From CAZBZG01 sp964496245 (GTDB taxonomy: Bacteria > Planctomycetota > SZUA-567), in NCBI GenBank assembly GCA_964496245.1, contig CAZBZG010000155.1, positions 1 through 10,909 on the forward strand: a stretch of 10,909 bases of DNA, given 5' to 3'. Numbering within the stretch: position 1 is the stretch's first letter; each line of letters opens with the position of its first letter. A program made the position numbers and the translations under genes. Shown here in pieces: positions 1 through 5,958 of the stretch. The notes under the pieces were generated by a model. It did no database searches and had not been told where the DNA came from. It saw only the letters and a list, made by a program, of their open reading frames with translations.

Positions 1-1
1 G

Positions 2-898
2 CCCTACCTCGATGCCATCAGCGAATATCCCTTCGAACGGCTGCGGCTGGCGGATCTTCCCGTCGCCATCGACATCCTGGCCGCGGACGGGGCGCGGGAG
101 GAGGCCACTCTGCGCGCCTGCCGCGTCCTGCTCGCCCGCGAAGGGGTTCCCGCCGGCGACGTCTACAAGGTCTCCAGGCTGCTCGGGGAGCGGATGCGGA
201 AACGCGCCGGACAGGCGGAGGCGGCCATCGGAGTGTATCGCGCGGCCATCGATCGCCCCGGCATGGGCCGCACCCGCAAGGCCCGGCTCATCCGGGAGGT
301 GGGGGATACGTACTTCTACTACTGCAAGGATCTGGACGCGGCGCTCAACGAATACGACAAGGTGGTCGGCCGGTACGCGGACGTGCTCGAGGCCAACATC
401 GTGCGCGTGACCAAGATCAAGATCGGGGACATCTTCCGCCAGCGGGGGCGGGGCGAGCGGGCGCGCCGGTTGTACGAGGAATCGGCCGAGCTCCTCGGGT
501 ACGAACGCTCCTTTGCCCAGGACACGGTGCGCAAGGGGGCCCTCTACAAGACCGTGGACGACTACCTCAAGCGGGGAAAGACCGAGGCCGCCGGGAAGTG
601 GCTGGAGATCCTGGAGTGGGAGTATCCCTTGGAGAAGCTCGACGGGTACTCCTCCATTCTGCGCGCGCGCATCGCCGAAGCGCAGGGCGAACGGCACGAA
701 GCCAGGAAGCAGCTTCGCTGGTTCGTGCGCGCGAACCCCAAGAGCAGCTATGCGGCCGAAGCCCTCTACCGGTTGGCGCTCCTCCACCGCGCCGCGGGCG
801 AGGCCGACGCCGCGGCGCGCATCGCCGCCGCCCTCCGCAAGGAATACGCCGAAAGCCCTTACGTGCAGAAGCTGGAGGCGCTCGACAAAGCGCCATAG
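2..898 (+). CDS. TPR-repeat protein, 3' part only
   Basis: The reading frame is open from the left edge, so the true start lies outside the window; 298 codons are visible before the TAG stop. The ATG at 194 is internal, because clearly similar coding sequence continues upstream of it. The visible protein is almost all helix and shows several TPR-like helical pairs, for example around codons 97-127 (GDTYFYYCKDLDAALNEYDK), 134-164, 213-243 and 246-290, with the usual small/aromatic pattern and 'EALYRLALLHRAAGE'. TPR arrays are scaffolds for protein-protein contacts, often at the cell envelope. Nothing here names the partner, and no signal peptide can be judged without the N-terminus. The gmhB gene starts 13 bases after the stop, so the two are probably cotranscribed. 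The family call is fairly sure; the function is unknown. Confidence 0.85.
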   Translation, partial: PYLDAISEYPFERLRLADLPVAIDILAADGAREEATLRACRVLLAREGVPAGDVYKVSRLLGERMRKRAGQAEAAIGVYRAAIDRPGMGRTRKARLIREVGDTYFYYCKDLDAALNEYDKVVGRYADVLEANIVRVTKIKIGDIFRQRGRGERARRLYEESAELLGYERSFAQDTVRKGALYKTVDDYLKRGKTEAAGKWLEILEWEYPLEKLDGYSSILRARIAEAQGERHEARKQLRWFVRANPKSSYAAEALYRLALLHRAAGEADAAARIAAALRKEYAESPYVQKLEALDKAP

Positions 899-911
899 AC
901 CGGAGCCCGAC

Positions 912-1499
912 GTGTCCGGAGCTTGCGTATTCCTCGACCGGGACGGCACGATCATCGAGGACCGGGGGTATCTCGACGATCCGGCGGGGATCGCATTCCC
1001 GCCCGGCGTCCTCGGGGGCTTGCGCCAGCTGCAGGCGCTGGGCCTGCCGCTCGTGGTGGTCACGAACCAGTCGGGCGTCGGGCGCGGCTACTTCGACCTG
1101 GACTGCGTGGACCGCATCCATGACCGGCTCCGGCAGCTTTTGGAGGCCGAGGGCATCCTGCTCGACGGCATCTACACCTGCCCGCATGCGCCGGACGCCG
1201 GCTGTGCCTGTCGGAAGCCCGAACCGGGGCTCGCCCAGCGCGCTTCCCGTGCGCTCGGCTGTGTGCTGGAGGAGAGCTTCATGATCGGAGACAAGCCGTC
1301 GGACGTCGAGATGGGGCAGCGGATCGGGGCTGAAACGTTTTGGCTCGCAGGCCAGGACGAAGCGCAGCGGGCGACACCACCCCAGGCCGATCACGTGGTG
1401 CGGGATCTTCCGGAAGCCGCGCGGATCATCGGACGCCGCGTTGCCGGGAGAGGGGGGAAGGCGCCGGGGGATCCGCCGGCTGCGGCGTCACCTTCGTGA
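912..1499 (+). CDS. gmhB: D,D-heptose 1,7-bisphosphate phosphatase (HAD, GmhB/HisB-N type)
   Basis: This is a 195-residue HAD phosphatase of the GmhB family, which removes the 7-phosphate from D-glycero-D-manno-heptose 1,7-bisphosphate on the cytoplasmic route to ADP-heptose or GDP-heptose. Motif I is DRDGT (Asp9 nucleophile, Asp11 acid/base), motif II is TNQSG (51-55), and motif IV is GDKPSD (126-131). The family's zinc loop is present as Cys90, His92, Cys98, Cys100, followed by RKP. The start is a GTG with GGAG six bases upstream. It places the nucleophile at residue 9, as expected, whereas upstream in-frame codons lie in the TPR gene. Residues from about 172 onward are a Gly/Ala/Pro-rich tail encoded where the gene overlaps the convergent methyltransferase. 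No other heptose gene is in view, so action on another sugar or on histidinol phosphate cannot be excluded. Confidence 0.9.
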   Translation: MSGACVFLDRDGTIIEDRGYLDDPAGIAFPPGVLGGLRQLQALGLPLVVVTNQSGVGRGYFDLDCVDRIHDRLRQLLEAEGILLDGIYTCPHAPDAGCACRKPEPGLAQRASRALGCVLEESFMIGDKPSDVEMGQRIGAETFWLAGQDEAQRATPPQADHVVRDLPEAARIIGRRVAGRGGKAPGDPPAAASPS

Positions 1500-3420
1500 C
1501 CGGCTCCCGGGCGGATCCCAGCAGATACCGGCGAAACCGGTCGGGCAGGCCGAAGGCGTCGCACACAGCTTCGTCGAGCCGGCGCCTGGCCGGCGACAGA
1601 TCTGCGCCCGCGCGCGCGGCCCGTGCGCACGCTTCCACTTGTTCCTCGATTGCGGTCCTGTGAGCCGCTTTCAACCGGGCCGGCAGTGGCAGGCTCTCGA
1701 CCTCGCGCAGGTTGATGTTGTTGTTGCCGCTGGTCAGCCGGAATCGCCAGTCGTACAGGGCGCTGTTGAGGAGTCCCGTGAGCAGGGCCGTGCTGACCGG
1801 CTCGCGCGGCAGCCACACGTTGAGCGAGTTGCCCAGAAAGACGTCGGGCGGGACGCGGGCTGCCACCAGGCGAGGCCGGGTTTCCAGGTTCCGGATGCCG
1901 AGCTGGGCGACCCGCTCGCGCCCGACCCGCGCCTGGCAGCGTTCAGCCGCGTTCCCCTTCTGTGTGAGGAATCCCTCCGCATCCAGGAAACGCTGCCGGC
2001 CGGGAGCCGGGCGCAGGTCGGGCGCAAAGGGGCGGAGGTGGCAGCCGCGCAGGAGCAGCGCCCCCGGCGGCGTGTCCCGCATGTGCCGGCGGTAGAGGGT
2101 CTGGTCGACCTCGCCCACGCAGCCGGTGGCCAGGGCCGCGAAGGAGCGCGGGGCGTGTTCGCGCAACCAGTCGGCCAGCGCCCAGTCCGTAGCCGTCGCC
2201 CGGGGCAGGGGAAGATCCGCGGACAGGCCTTCGATCTGCCGGAGCGATACGGTTTGATCGTCCAGATGGATGGCCGGAGCCTCCCCCGTTCCCTTGCGCG
2301 CGCGAAACAGGGTCACGGCCTGCGTGACATGCGCGAACACGCCCGCGCTCTCGTCGTGCACGTCGAAGCAATCGGCGCCGTGCTCCAGGAGCAGCGCGCG
2401 GCGGAGCGGGGCCGCGACTTTGTCGGTGAGCAGGCTCGCGGGCACCACGAACGACAGGCTGCCGCCGGCGCGCAGGAGCTGCAGGGATCGTTCGATGAAG
2501 CAGCGGTAGAGGTTGACCTGTCCGCAGAGCGCGTGCACGTACCGACCGCTCGCCCGCAGCTGCGCGGCATAGCGTTTGGCCGCGGGATTGCGCCGGAAGT
2601 TGGTGAGCACGTCGTAGGGCGGGTTGCCGATGATGGCATGGAAGCCGCCCGCGCGGGTGACGTCCGGGAACGGGGCCTCATCGAGCAGGGCGTCACCGTA
2701 CACGAAATGGGACGTCGGCGGCGCAAACGCGTCGCCGGGCCGGGAGAGGGTGAGCCACAGGGCGCGCTGAGCGAGGCGCACGGCCGCGGCATCGCAGTCG
2801 ACGCCGTAGAGGCGTTCGGCGGCAAAGCGGCGTGCTTCCGGAAGCCGGCCGTCCCCTGCGCCTGCGAGGCGTGCGATCACGGCGAGCAGGAAGTGGCCGG
2901 CGCCCATGGCCGGGTCGCACACGGTCCCCGCAGGCGGGGCGGGACCGAAGGCCAGTTCCAGGATGCGGTCGATCACCGCGGGCGGAGTGAAAAATGCGCC
3001 CGCGCTGCGGCGTTGGCGGCGCAGGGCCTTTCGCGCGCCTTGATCCGCCCCTTTGATCGGCGCTTCGAGCAGGCGCTCGTAGATCTCGCCCGGAAGACGC
3101 GGGGTCAGCGCTGCGTCCGGGATGCGCGCGATGAAGCGCGCAGCCGGCCGCAGGGGCAACCGCGGGTTCACCGGGGCCTCGCGGTACGGCAGCTGTTCGA
3201 GGGCTTGGCAGAGCGCAACTTCGTCGAAGAGACCGCGTTCCAGCGACTCCCGGAGCGTCAGCGGGAGCAGGCCGCGATGGCCGGCGACGCGCAGGCTGAC
3301 GAGATCGAGCGTGGTGTGGATCGCCTCCGCGCGCGTCTCCGCGGCTTCTGCCAGGCCAGCGAAGGCGGCGTCGACGAGGGAGAGGGTTTGCGGTTCCATG
3401 CGGGTCGGAAGGGGGCTCAC
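1426..3420 (-). CDS. Solitary adenine-N6 DNA methyltransferase, Eco57I/TaqI type
   Basis: A 664-residue gamma-class N6-adenine DNA methyltransferase that would transfer methyl from SAM to adenine in a specific DNA sequence. Motifs, in order: a helix GEIYERLLE (111-119) usual before these domains; motif X GAFFTPP (141-147); SAM-binding motif I DPAMGAGHFL (169-178; the usual form is DPACGSG); motif II GVDCD (206-210); motif III GDALL; and catalytic motif IV NPPYD (266-270). The C-terminal half looks like a TaqI-type target-recognition domain ending in GNNNINLREVESLPLP (565-580). The first 110 residues are helical and contain no PD-(D/E)xK motif I can see, so this is not a complete type IIG enzyme. 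The GTG start overlaps the yraN stop as GTGA, implying translational coupling; an ATG seven codons later (3399) is the alternative. The 3' end runs 74 bases into the convergent gmhB. Recognition sequence unknown. Confidence 0.9.
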   Translation of the reverse strand: MSPLPTRMEPQTLSLVDAAFAGLAEAAETRAEAIHTTLDLVSLRVAGHRGLLPLTLRESLERGLFDEVALCQALEQLPYREAPVNPRLPLRPAARFIARIPDAALTPRLPGEIYERLLEAPIKGADQGARKALRRQRRSAGAFFTPPAVIDRILELAFGPAPPAGTVCDPAMGAGHFLLAVIARLAGAGDGRLPEARRFAAERLYGVDCDAAAVRLAQRALWLTLSRPGDAFAPPTSHFVYGDALLDEAPFPDVTRAGGFHAIIGNPPYDVLTNFRRNPAAKRYAAQLRASGRYVHALCGQVNLYRCFIERSLQLLRAGGSLSFVVPASLLTDKVAAPLRRALLLEHGADCFDVHDESAGVFAHVTQAVTLFRARKGTGEAPAIHLDDQTVSLRQIEGLSADLPLPRATATDWALADWLREHAPRSFAALATGCVGEVDQTLYRRHMRDTPPGALLLRGCHLRPFAPDLRPAPGRQRFLDAEGFLTQKGNAAERCQARVGRERVAQLGIRNLETRPRLVAARVPPDVFLGNSLNVWLPREPVSTALLTGLLNSALYDWRFRLTSGNNNINLREVESLPLPARLKAAHRTAIEEQVEACARAARAGADLSPARRRLDEAVCDAFGLPDRFRRYLLGSAREPVTKVTPQPADPPAPSPLSRQRGVR

Positions 3421-3797
3421 GTGTCCAGAAGAGCTCCCAGTTCCAGAGCGTTGGGGATGATCTCGACCTCCAGTTTTTCGTCTGCGGTGAGGCCGACCGC
3501 CACCACATCGCAGCGGGCGTTCTCGTCGGTCAGCAGATTGGCACCGAGGTAGTCGCGCGCCGCCGCAGCCATGTGCCGCATCTTCGTGGGCGTGATCGCT
3601 TCCGCCGGCGTGCCGAATCCGCTTCCGCTGCGGGTCTTGACTTCAATGAACACGAGGTCGCCGCCCTGTCGCGCCACGATGTCGATCTCACCGTGGGGCA
3701 TGCGCACGTTCCGATCGATCACGGCATACCCGCATTGTTCGAGGTGGGCCACGGCCGCGTCCTCCCCGGCCTGGCCCAGGTTGCGGTTGTGCGACAT
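3417..3797 (-). CDS. yraN: YraN/UPF0102 family nuclease-fold protein
   Basis: A 126-residue protein of the YraN (UPF0102) family, which adopts the PD-(D/E)xK nuclease fold; its cellular role is not settled. The family signature is complete: NLGQAGEDAA near the N-terminus (Glu12), HGEIDIVA (Glu37, Asp39), FIEVKTR (Glu52, Lys54) and the following FGTPAEAITPTKMRHM. The putative catalytic residues are therefore all present, and the length is normal for the family. The ATG at 3797 was chosen over the longer frame (from 3977) because it puts the conserved GE at residue 11, has GGAG eight bases upstream, and lies just downstream of a convincing promoter that the longer version would engulf. yraN often sits near rnhB or comM in other bacteria; here it heads a two-gene unit and overlaps an adenine methyltransferase by four bases. 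Confidence 0.95.
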   Translation of the reverse strand: MSHNRNLGQAGEDAAVAHLEQCGYAVIDRNVRMPHGEIDIVARQGGDLVFIEVKTRSGSGFGTPAEAITPTKMRHMAAAARDYLGANLLTDENARCDVVAVGLTADEKLEVEIIPNALELGALLDT

Positions 3798-3810
3798 ACC
3801 GGTCACTCCG

Positions 3811-3830
3811 GCCAGATGTGGAGATCTGGC
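3811..3830. repeat. Perfect 7-bp inverted repeat at the yraN start site
   Basis: GCCAGAT, six bases (gtggag), then ATCTGGC: two perfect seven-base arms. It lies immediately downstream of the -10 box and covers the predicted transcription start, just before the RBS at 3806-3809. It could be an operator for a dimeric repressor or a 5' leader hairpin limiting translation of yraN. Which one cannot be told from sequence. Confidence 0.6.
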
Positions 3831-3834
3831 GTGT

Positions 3835-3862
3835 ATTGTCGAAGATCGGAGGAACGAGTCAA
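3835..3862 (-). promoter_or_regulatory. Sigma-70-like promoter of yraN-methyltransferase
   Basis: On the minus strand, TTGACT (3862-3857, 5 of 6 to TTGACA) is followed after 16 bases by GACAAT (3840-3835, 4 of 6 to TATAAT). Transcription would start near 3828, giving a leader of about 30 bases before the yraN ATG with its GGAG. The match is by eye. Confidence 0.65.
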
Positions 3863-3996
3863 GCGAAATGCCGCCCTGCATCGCATGCCCGCGGATCCGT
3901 TGGCTCCCCCGGCGGGCATACGTTGATGTTGATCCCCGGATTCGCCCGCATCCCATCGAACGCGTTGTCCGCAACAAGAAAAGGGTAGCGACAGGT
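3863..3996. other. Non-coding part of the divergent yraN/lipoprotein spacer
   Basis: This stretch separates the yraN promoter from the lipoprotein gene's upstream region. I see no tRNA, clear hairpin, repeat or credible short gene in it. Open frames crossing it lack a ribosome binding site and are extensions of yraN or the lipoprotein. Confidence 0.5.
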
Positions 3997-4023
3997 TTGG
4001 AATCGGTCGATACGTCGTATGGT
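3997..4023 (+). promoter_or_regulatory. Weak candidate promoter of the lipoprotein gene
   Basis: TTGGAA (3997-4002) and TATGGT (4018-4023) are separated by 15 bases, which is short. TACATT at 4023-4028 is an alternative -10 but then lies too far from that -35. A small inverted repeat, ATACG-t-CGTAT (4010-4020), overlaps the -10. The gene must have a promoter in this divergent spacer, but this particular choice is tentative. Confidence 0.3.
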
Positions 4024-4069
4024 ACATTCTCAACCGGCGGCCCAGACGGCCGCCTGGCGGGAGAGATTT

Positions 4070-4555
4070 ATGAGACGCGCGCTCCAGACAATGTTGGTCC
4101 TGCTGGCGGTCCCTCTGTTCTCCGGATGCTTCGTGCTCCGATGGTTCGGACTGCCGGTGGGCGAAGACGTGCCCTACAATCCCAAGGAATCCACCGGCGA
4201 TCTGGCCGTACGCAAGGACATCCAGTTCTCCGACATCCCGGTGCCCATCGCTTTCGTGCTCCGCAGAGACCAGATGTTCAGCTTTCGCGGCCACACGTTC
4301 CGGTTCGGACGCTTCGTCTACGAGGGCGCGTGGACCATGCGGAAGACCATTGATTTCTACAAGGAGCAGATGCCCGTCTCCGGGTGGAAGCACGTGGAGA
4401 CCACGAGCGACGGCTTCTACGATCAGACGCAGGTCTATGCGAAGGGGCGGGAGCGGTGTCGGCTACATATCCAGAGCCGCACGGACGGCATCCTCGTGCA
4501 CGTACGCGTCTACAACGCCAAAGAATCGGGCACCCTCGCCCTGGGACGCGACTAG
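4070..4555 (+). CDS. Small lipoprotein of unknown function
   Basis: A 161-residue predicted lipoprotein. The N-terminus is a type II signal peptide: two arginines, a hydrophobic core (LQTMLVLLAVPLF), then the lipobox LFSGC with Cys20 as the lipidated residue. The mature part has PVPIAF (57-62), FSFRGHTFRFGRFVYEG (70-86) and TIDFYKEQMPVSGW (93-106), followed by strands up to the end. This resembles a group of short bacterial lipoproteins whose shared core is a 'VPVP ... RxGxLxYxG ... FYKxQMPxxGW' pattern; I know of no assigned function. The ATG at 4070 was preferred over 4019 because it gives a proper signal peptide and has GGGAGAG just upstream. The gene is single, divergent from yraN and closed by a strong terminator. 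Lipid anchoring is well supported; the role is open. Confidence 0.82.
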   Translation: MRRALQTMLVLLAVPLFSGCFVLRWFGLPVGEDVPYNPKESTGDLAVRKDIQFSDIPVPIAFVLRRDQMFSFRGHTFRFGRFVYEGAWTMRKTIDFYKEQMPVSGWKHVETTSDGFYDQTQVYAKGRERCRLHIQSRTDGILVHVRVYNAKESGTLALGRD

Positions 4556-4578
4556 CGCGCTGCAAGCATCCACCATCG

Positions 4579-4613
4579 GGCGGCCGTCCCTTGGGGGCGG
4601 CCGTCTGTTTTTT
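4579..4613 (+). terminator. Strong intrinsic terminator after the lipoprotein gene
   Basis: CGGCCGTCCC (4581-4590) pairs with GGGGCGGCCG (4594-4603) over ten base pairs with one G-U and a three-base TTG loop. Two flanking pairs extend it to 4579/4605. It is followed by six T's at 4608-4613. It starts 24 bases after the lipoprotein stop. Confidence 0.9.
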
Positions 4614-4635
4614 CCGATTTCTCTCTGCAAAGCCC

Positions 4636-4664
4636 TTGCCTGCTGGCGGGCTTTATGCTATAGA
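4636..4664 (+). promoter_or_regulatory. Sigma-70-like promoter of the SpeB-like gene
   Basis: TTGCCT (4636-4641) and TATAGA (4659-4664) are 17 bases apart; each matches consensus at 4 of 6. The predicted start is near 4671, leaving a leader of about 64 bases before the ATG. The position directly after a strong terminator supports it. Confidence 0.65.
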
Positions 4665-4734
4665 GGTGGGCTCCGCACGGCCAACTCTGGACGGCCCGCG
4701 GATCCTAGATCATGCCCAACCGGAGGAAGGTTTG

Positions 4735-5706
4735 ATGGTAGACACAGCGAGTTTCCTCGGCTACGAGAGCACTCCGCTCGAAGAGGCTCTCTTTTCCGTG
4801 ATCCCGGCGCCCTACGAGGGCACGGCCGGCTACGTGAAGGGACAGGCCAAGGCGCCGCGTCGCATCCTGGACGCCTCCTCTCAGATCGAAGACTATGACG
4901 AAGAAACGGGGATCAACCTGGTCGATAGGGGAGTGCATTGCCTGGCCCCCGAGGGGCTGCCCGGTGAGGAGGCCGCACTGGCCGACTGGGTCCGCGATCA
5001 GGTGCGCCTCGCGCTGGATGCGGTGGCCGTGCCGCTGATTCTTGGCGGCGAAGGCACGGCAGCCCTCTGGGGCATTCAGGCGCTCTTGCCCCGCTGTGAC
5101 GAACTGAGCGTTCTCCACATCGACGCGCACGCAGATCTGGATCAGGCCGAGGGCGGCGTCGAAACCCATCACACGGTCATGCGGCGCGTCCTCGAGTTGG
5201 ACCCGAAGCCGCACATCTGCCAAGTGGGCGTCCGCGCCCTGCCGCGCGGCGCGTCCGACATCATCTTCGACGACAAGCAGCCGGTGGAATGTTTCTTCAT
5301 GTCGGACATCAACCGGGCGGACGACGAGTCGTGGCATGACGACGTCGCGCACGAGCTCAGGAGCCCCATCTTCCTAAGCATCGATCTCACCGGATTCGAT
5401 CCGTCTGTGATGCCGGCGGTGGGCTACCCGGAGCCGGGCGGGCTCGCGTGGTGGGAAGTGCTCCGCCTGCTCAAGTACGTGGCCGCGCGCCGGAGGATCG
5501 CGGCTGTGGACATCAGCGAGCTTTGTCCGCGCGAGAACGACGTGCGCACGGACTTCGCGGCCGCGCGCTTGGTCTACAAGATCATGAACTACATTCAGGC
5601 CGGCGGCAAGATGTTGGAGAAACCGGAAGCGCCGGAGCCTGAGGAAGGAGAAGAGGCCGAGGAAGAGGCCGAAGAGGGGACGGAGGACGAAGGCGAAGAC
5701 ACCTGA
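4735..5706 (+). CDS. speB: Agmatinase-like ureohydrolase with altered metal site
   Basis: A 323-residue member of the arginase/agmatinase (ureohydrolase) family. True members hydrolyse a guanidinium to urea using a two-manganese centre; agmatinase makes putrescine from agmatine. Family marks: PAPYEGT (24-30), SSQIEDYDEETG (48-59), IDAHADL (129-135, ligands Asp130, His132, Asp134), HHTVMRR (145-151), YPEPGGL (231-237) and DISELCP (259-265). Two ligand positions differ: the usual GGDHS is GGEGT, with Gly107 in place of His, and the usual SxDxDxxDP is SIDLTGFDP, with Thr219 in place of the second Asp. Agmatinase activity is therefore doubtful; another substrate, another metal or a non-catalytic role is possible. 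Residues 295-323 are an acidic low-complexity tail (17 of 29 are Glu/Asp). The ATG follows GGAGGAAGG. The gene appears monocistronic. Confidence 0.85.
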   Translation: MVDTASFLGYESTPLEEALFSVIPAPYEGTAGYVKGQAKAPRRILDASSQIEDYDEETGINLVDRGVHCLAPEGLPGEEAALADWVRDQVRLALDAVAVPLILGGEGTAALWGIQALLPRCDELSVLHIDAHADLDQAEGGVETHHTVMRRVLELDPKPHICQVGVRALPRGASDIIFDDKQPVECFFMSDINRADDESWHDDVAHELRSPIFLSIDLTGFDPSVMPAVGYPEPGGLAWWEVLRLLKYVAARRRIAAVDISELCPRENDVRTDFAAARLVYKIMNYIQAGGKMLEKPEAPEPEEGEEAEEEAEEGTEDEGEDT

Positions 5707-5740
5707 GTGCTCTGACGGCTTCTGTGTCGTTCCCGGTTCG

Positions 5741-5766
5741 CACGCCCGCCTCAACCGGCGGGCGTG
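5741..5766 (+). terminator. Hairpin terminator after the SpeB-like gene
   Basis: CACGCCCGCC (5741-5750) and GGCGGGCGTG (5757-5766) form a perfect ten-pair stem around a six-base loop. The following tract, TCTTCGTT, is only partly T-rich, so termination may be incomplete or aided by another factor. Confidence 0.6.
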
Positions 5767-5838
5767 TCTTCGTTGGTGCCTTCCTGCCGCGGCCCGCGCG
5801 CATGCGCCGGGGCGCTCTCCTGTGAGGGTGGATTCCGC

Positions 5839-5867
5839 TTGCCTGCCCAGATGCCGGGCGCTAGAAT
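5839..5867 (+). promoter_or_regulatory. Sigma-70-like promoter ahead of the HEAT-lysS unit
   Basis: TTGCCT (5839-5844) and TAGAAT (5862-5867, 5 of 6 to consensus) are separated by 17 bases. The predicted start is near 5874. The -10 overlaps the in-frame ATG at 5866, which argues that translation starts downstream, at 5959. The -35 hexamer and spacing are the same as those of the promoter at 4636. Confidence 0.65.
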
Positions 5868-5893
5868 GATGAGCGTTGCGCAAGAAACGCATT

Positions 5894-5930
5894 GGCGGGC
5901 GACAGCATCGGCTGCCGCGCCTTTTTGTTT
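5894..5930 (+). terminator. Terminator-like hairpin in the HEAT-lysS leader
   Basis: GGCG (5894-5897) pairs with CGCC (5918-5921), and CAGC (5903-5906) pairs with GCTG (5911-5914) around an ATCG loop, with possible G-C pairs between them and small bulges. TTTTTGTTT follows at 5922-5930. It lies 20-57 bases after the predicted transcription start and before the start codon at 5959. It could be an attenuator for the downstream genes or the end of a short RNA. The stem is interrupted, so strength is uncertain. Confidence 0.45.
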
Positions 5931-5958
5931 GGCCTTTCGTGATGACGGTGGCATTCTG

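Noticed and set aside
567..1394. 275-codon open frame on the minus strand across the TPR gene and gmhB
   Set aside because: Shadow of two well-supported plus-strand genes; no RBS and no family resemblance.
1441..3552. 703-codon open frame on the plus strand opposite the methyltransferase
   Set aside because: Its translation has no recognisable domain and is rich in Arg/Gly/Ala, as expected of the complement of a GC-rich gene; the minus-strand frame has all methyltransferase motifs.
3798..3977. 60-residue N-terminal extension of YraN from the ATG at 3977
   Set aside because: The extension is not YraN-like, would run across the promoter and inverted repeat, and the ATG at 3797 has a well-placed GGAG.
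3863..4018. Possible tRNA or small RNA in the divergent spacer
   Set aside because: No cloverleaf can be built, the GTTCRAA T-loop is absent and there is no terminator-like hairpin.
4580..4603. Direct repeat GGCGGCCGTC occurring twice
   Set aside because: It is explained by the self-complementary CGGCCG parts of the terminator stem; it is not an independent repeat or attachment site.
5764..5958. Longer HEAT protein starting at 5764 or 5866
   Set aside because: The first start lies in the terminator stem of the preceding gene and the second in a -10 box; the added residues look non-coding, while 5959 has an acceptable RBS.
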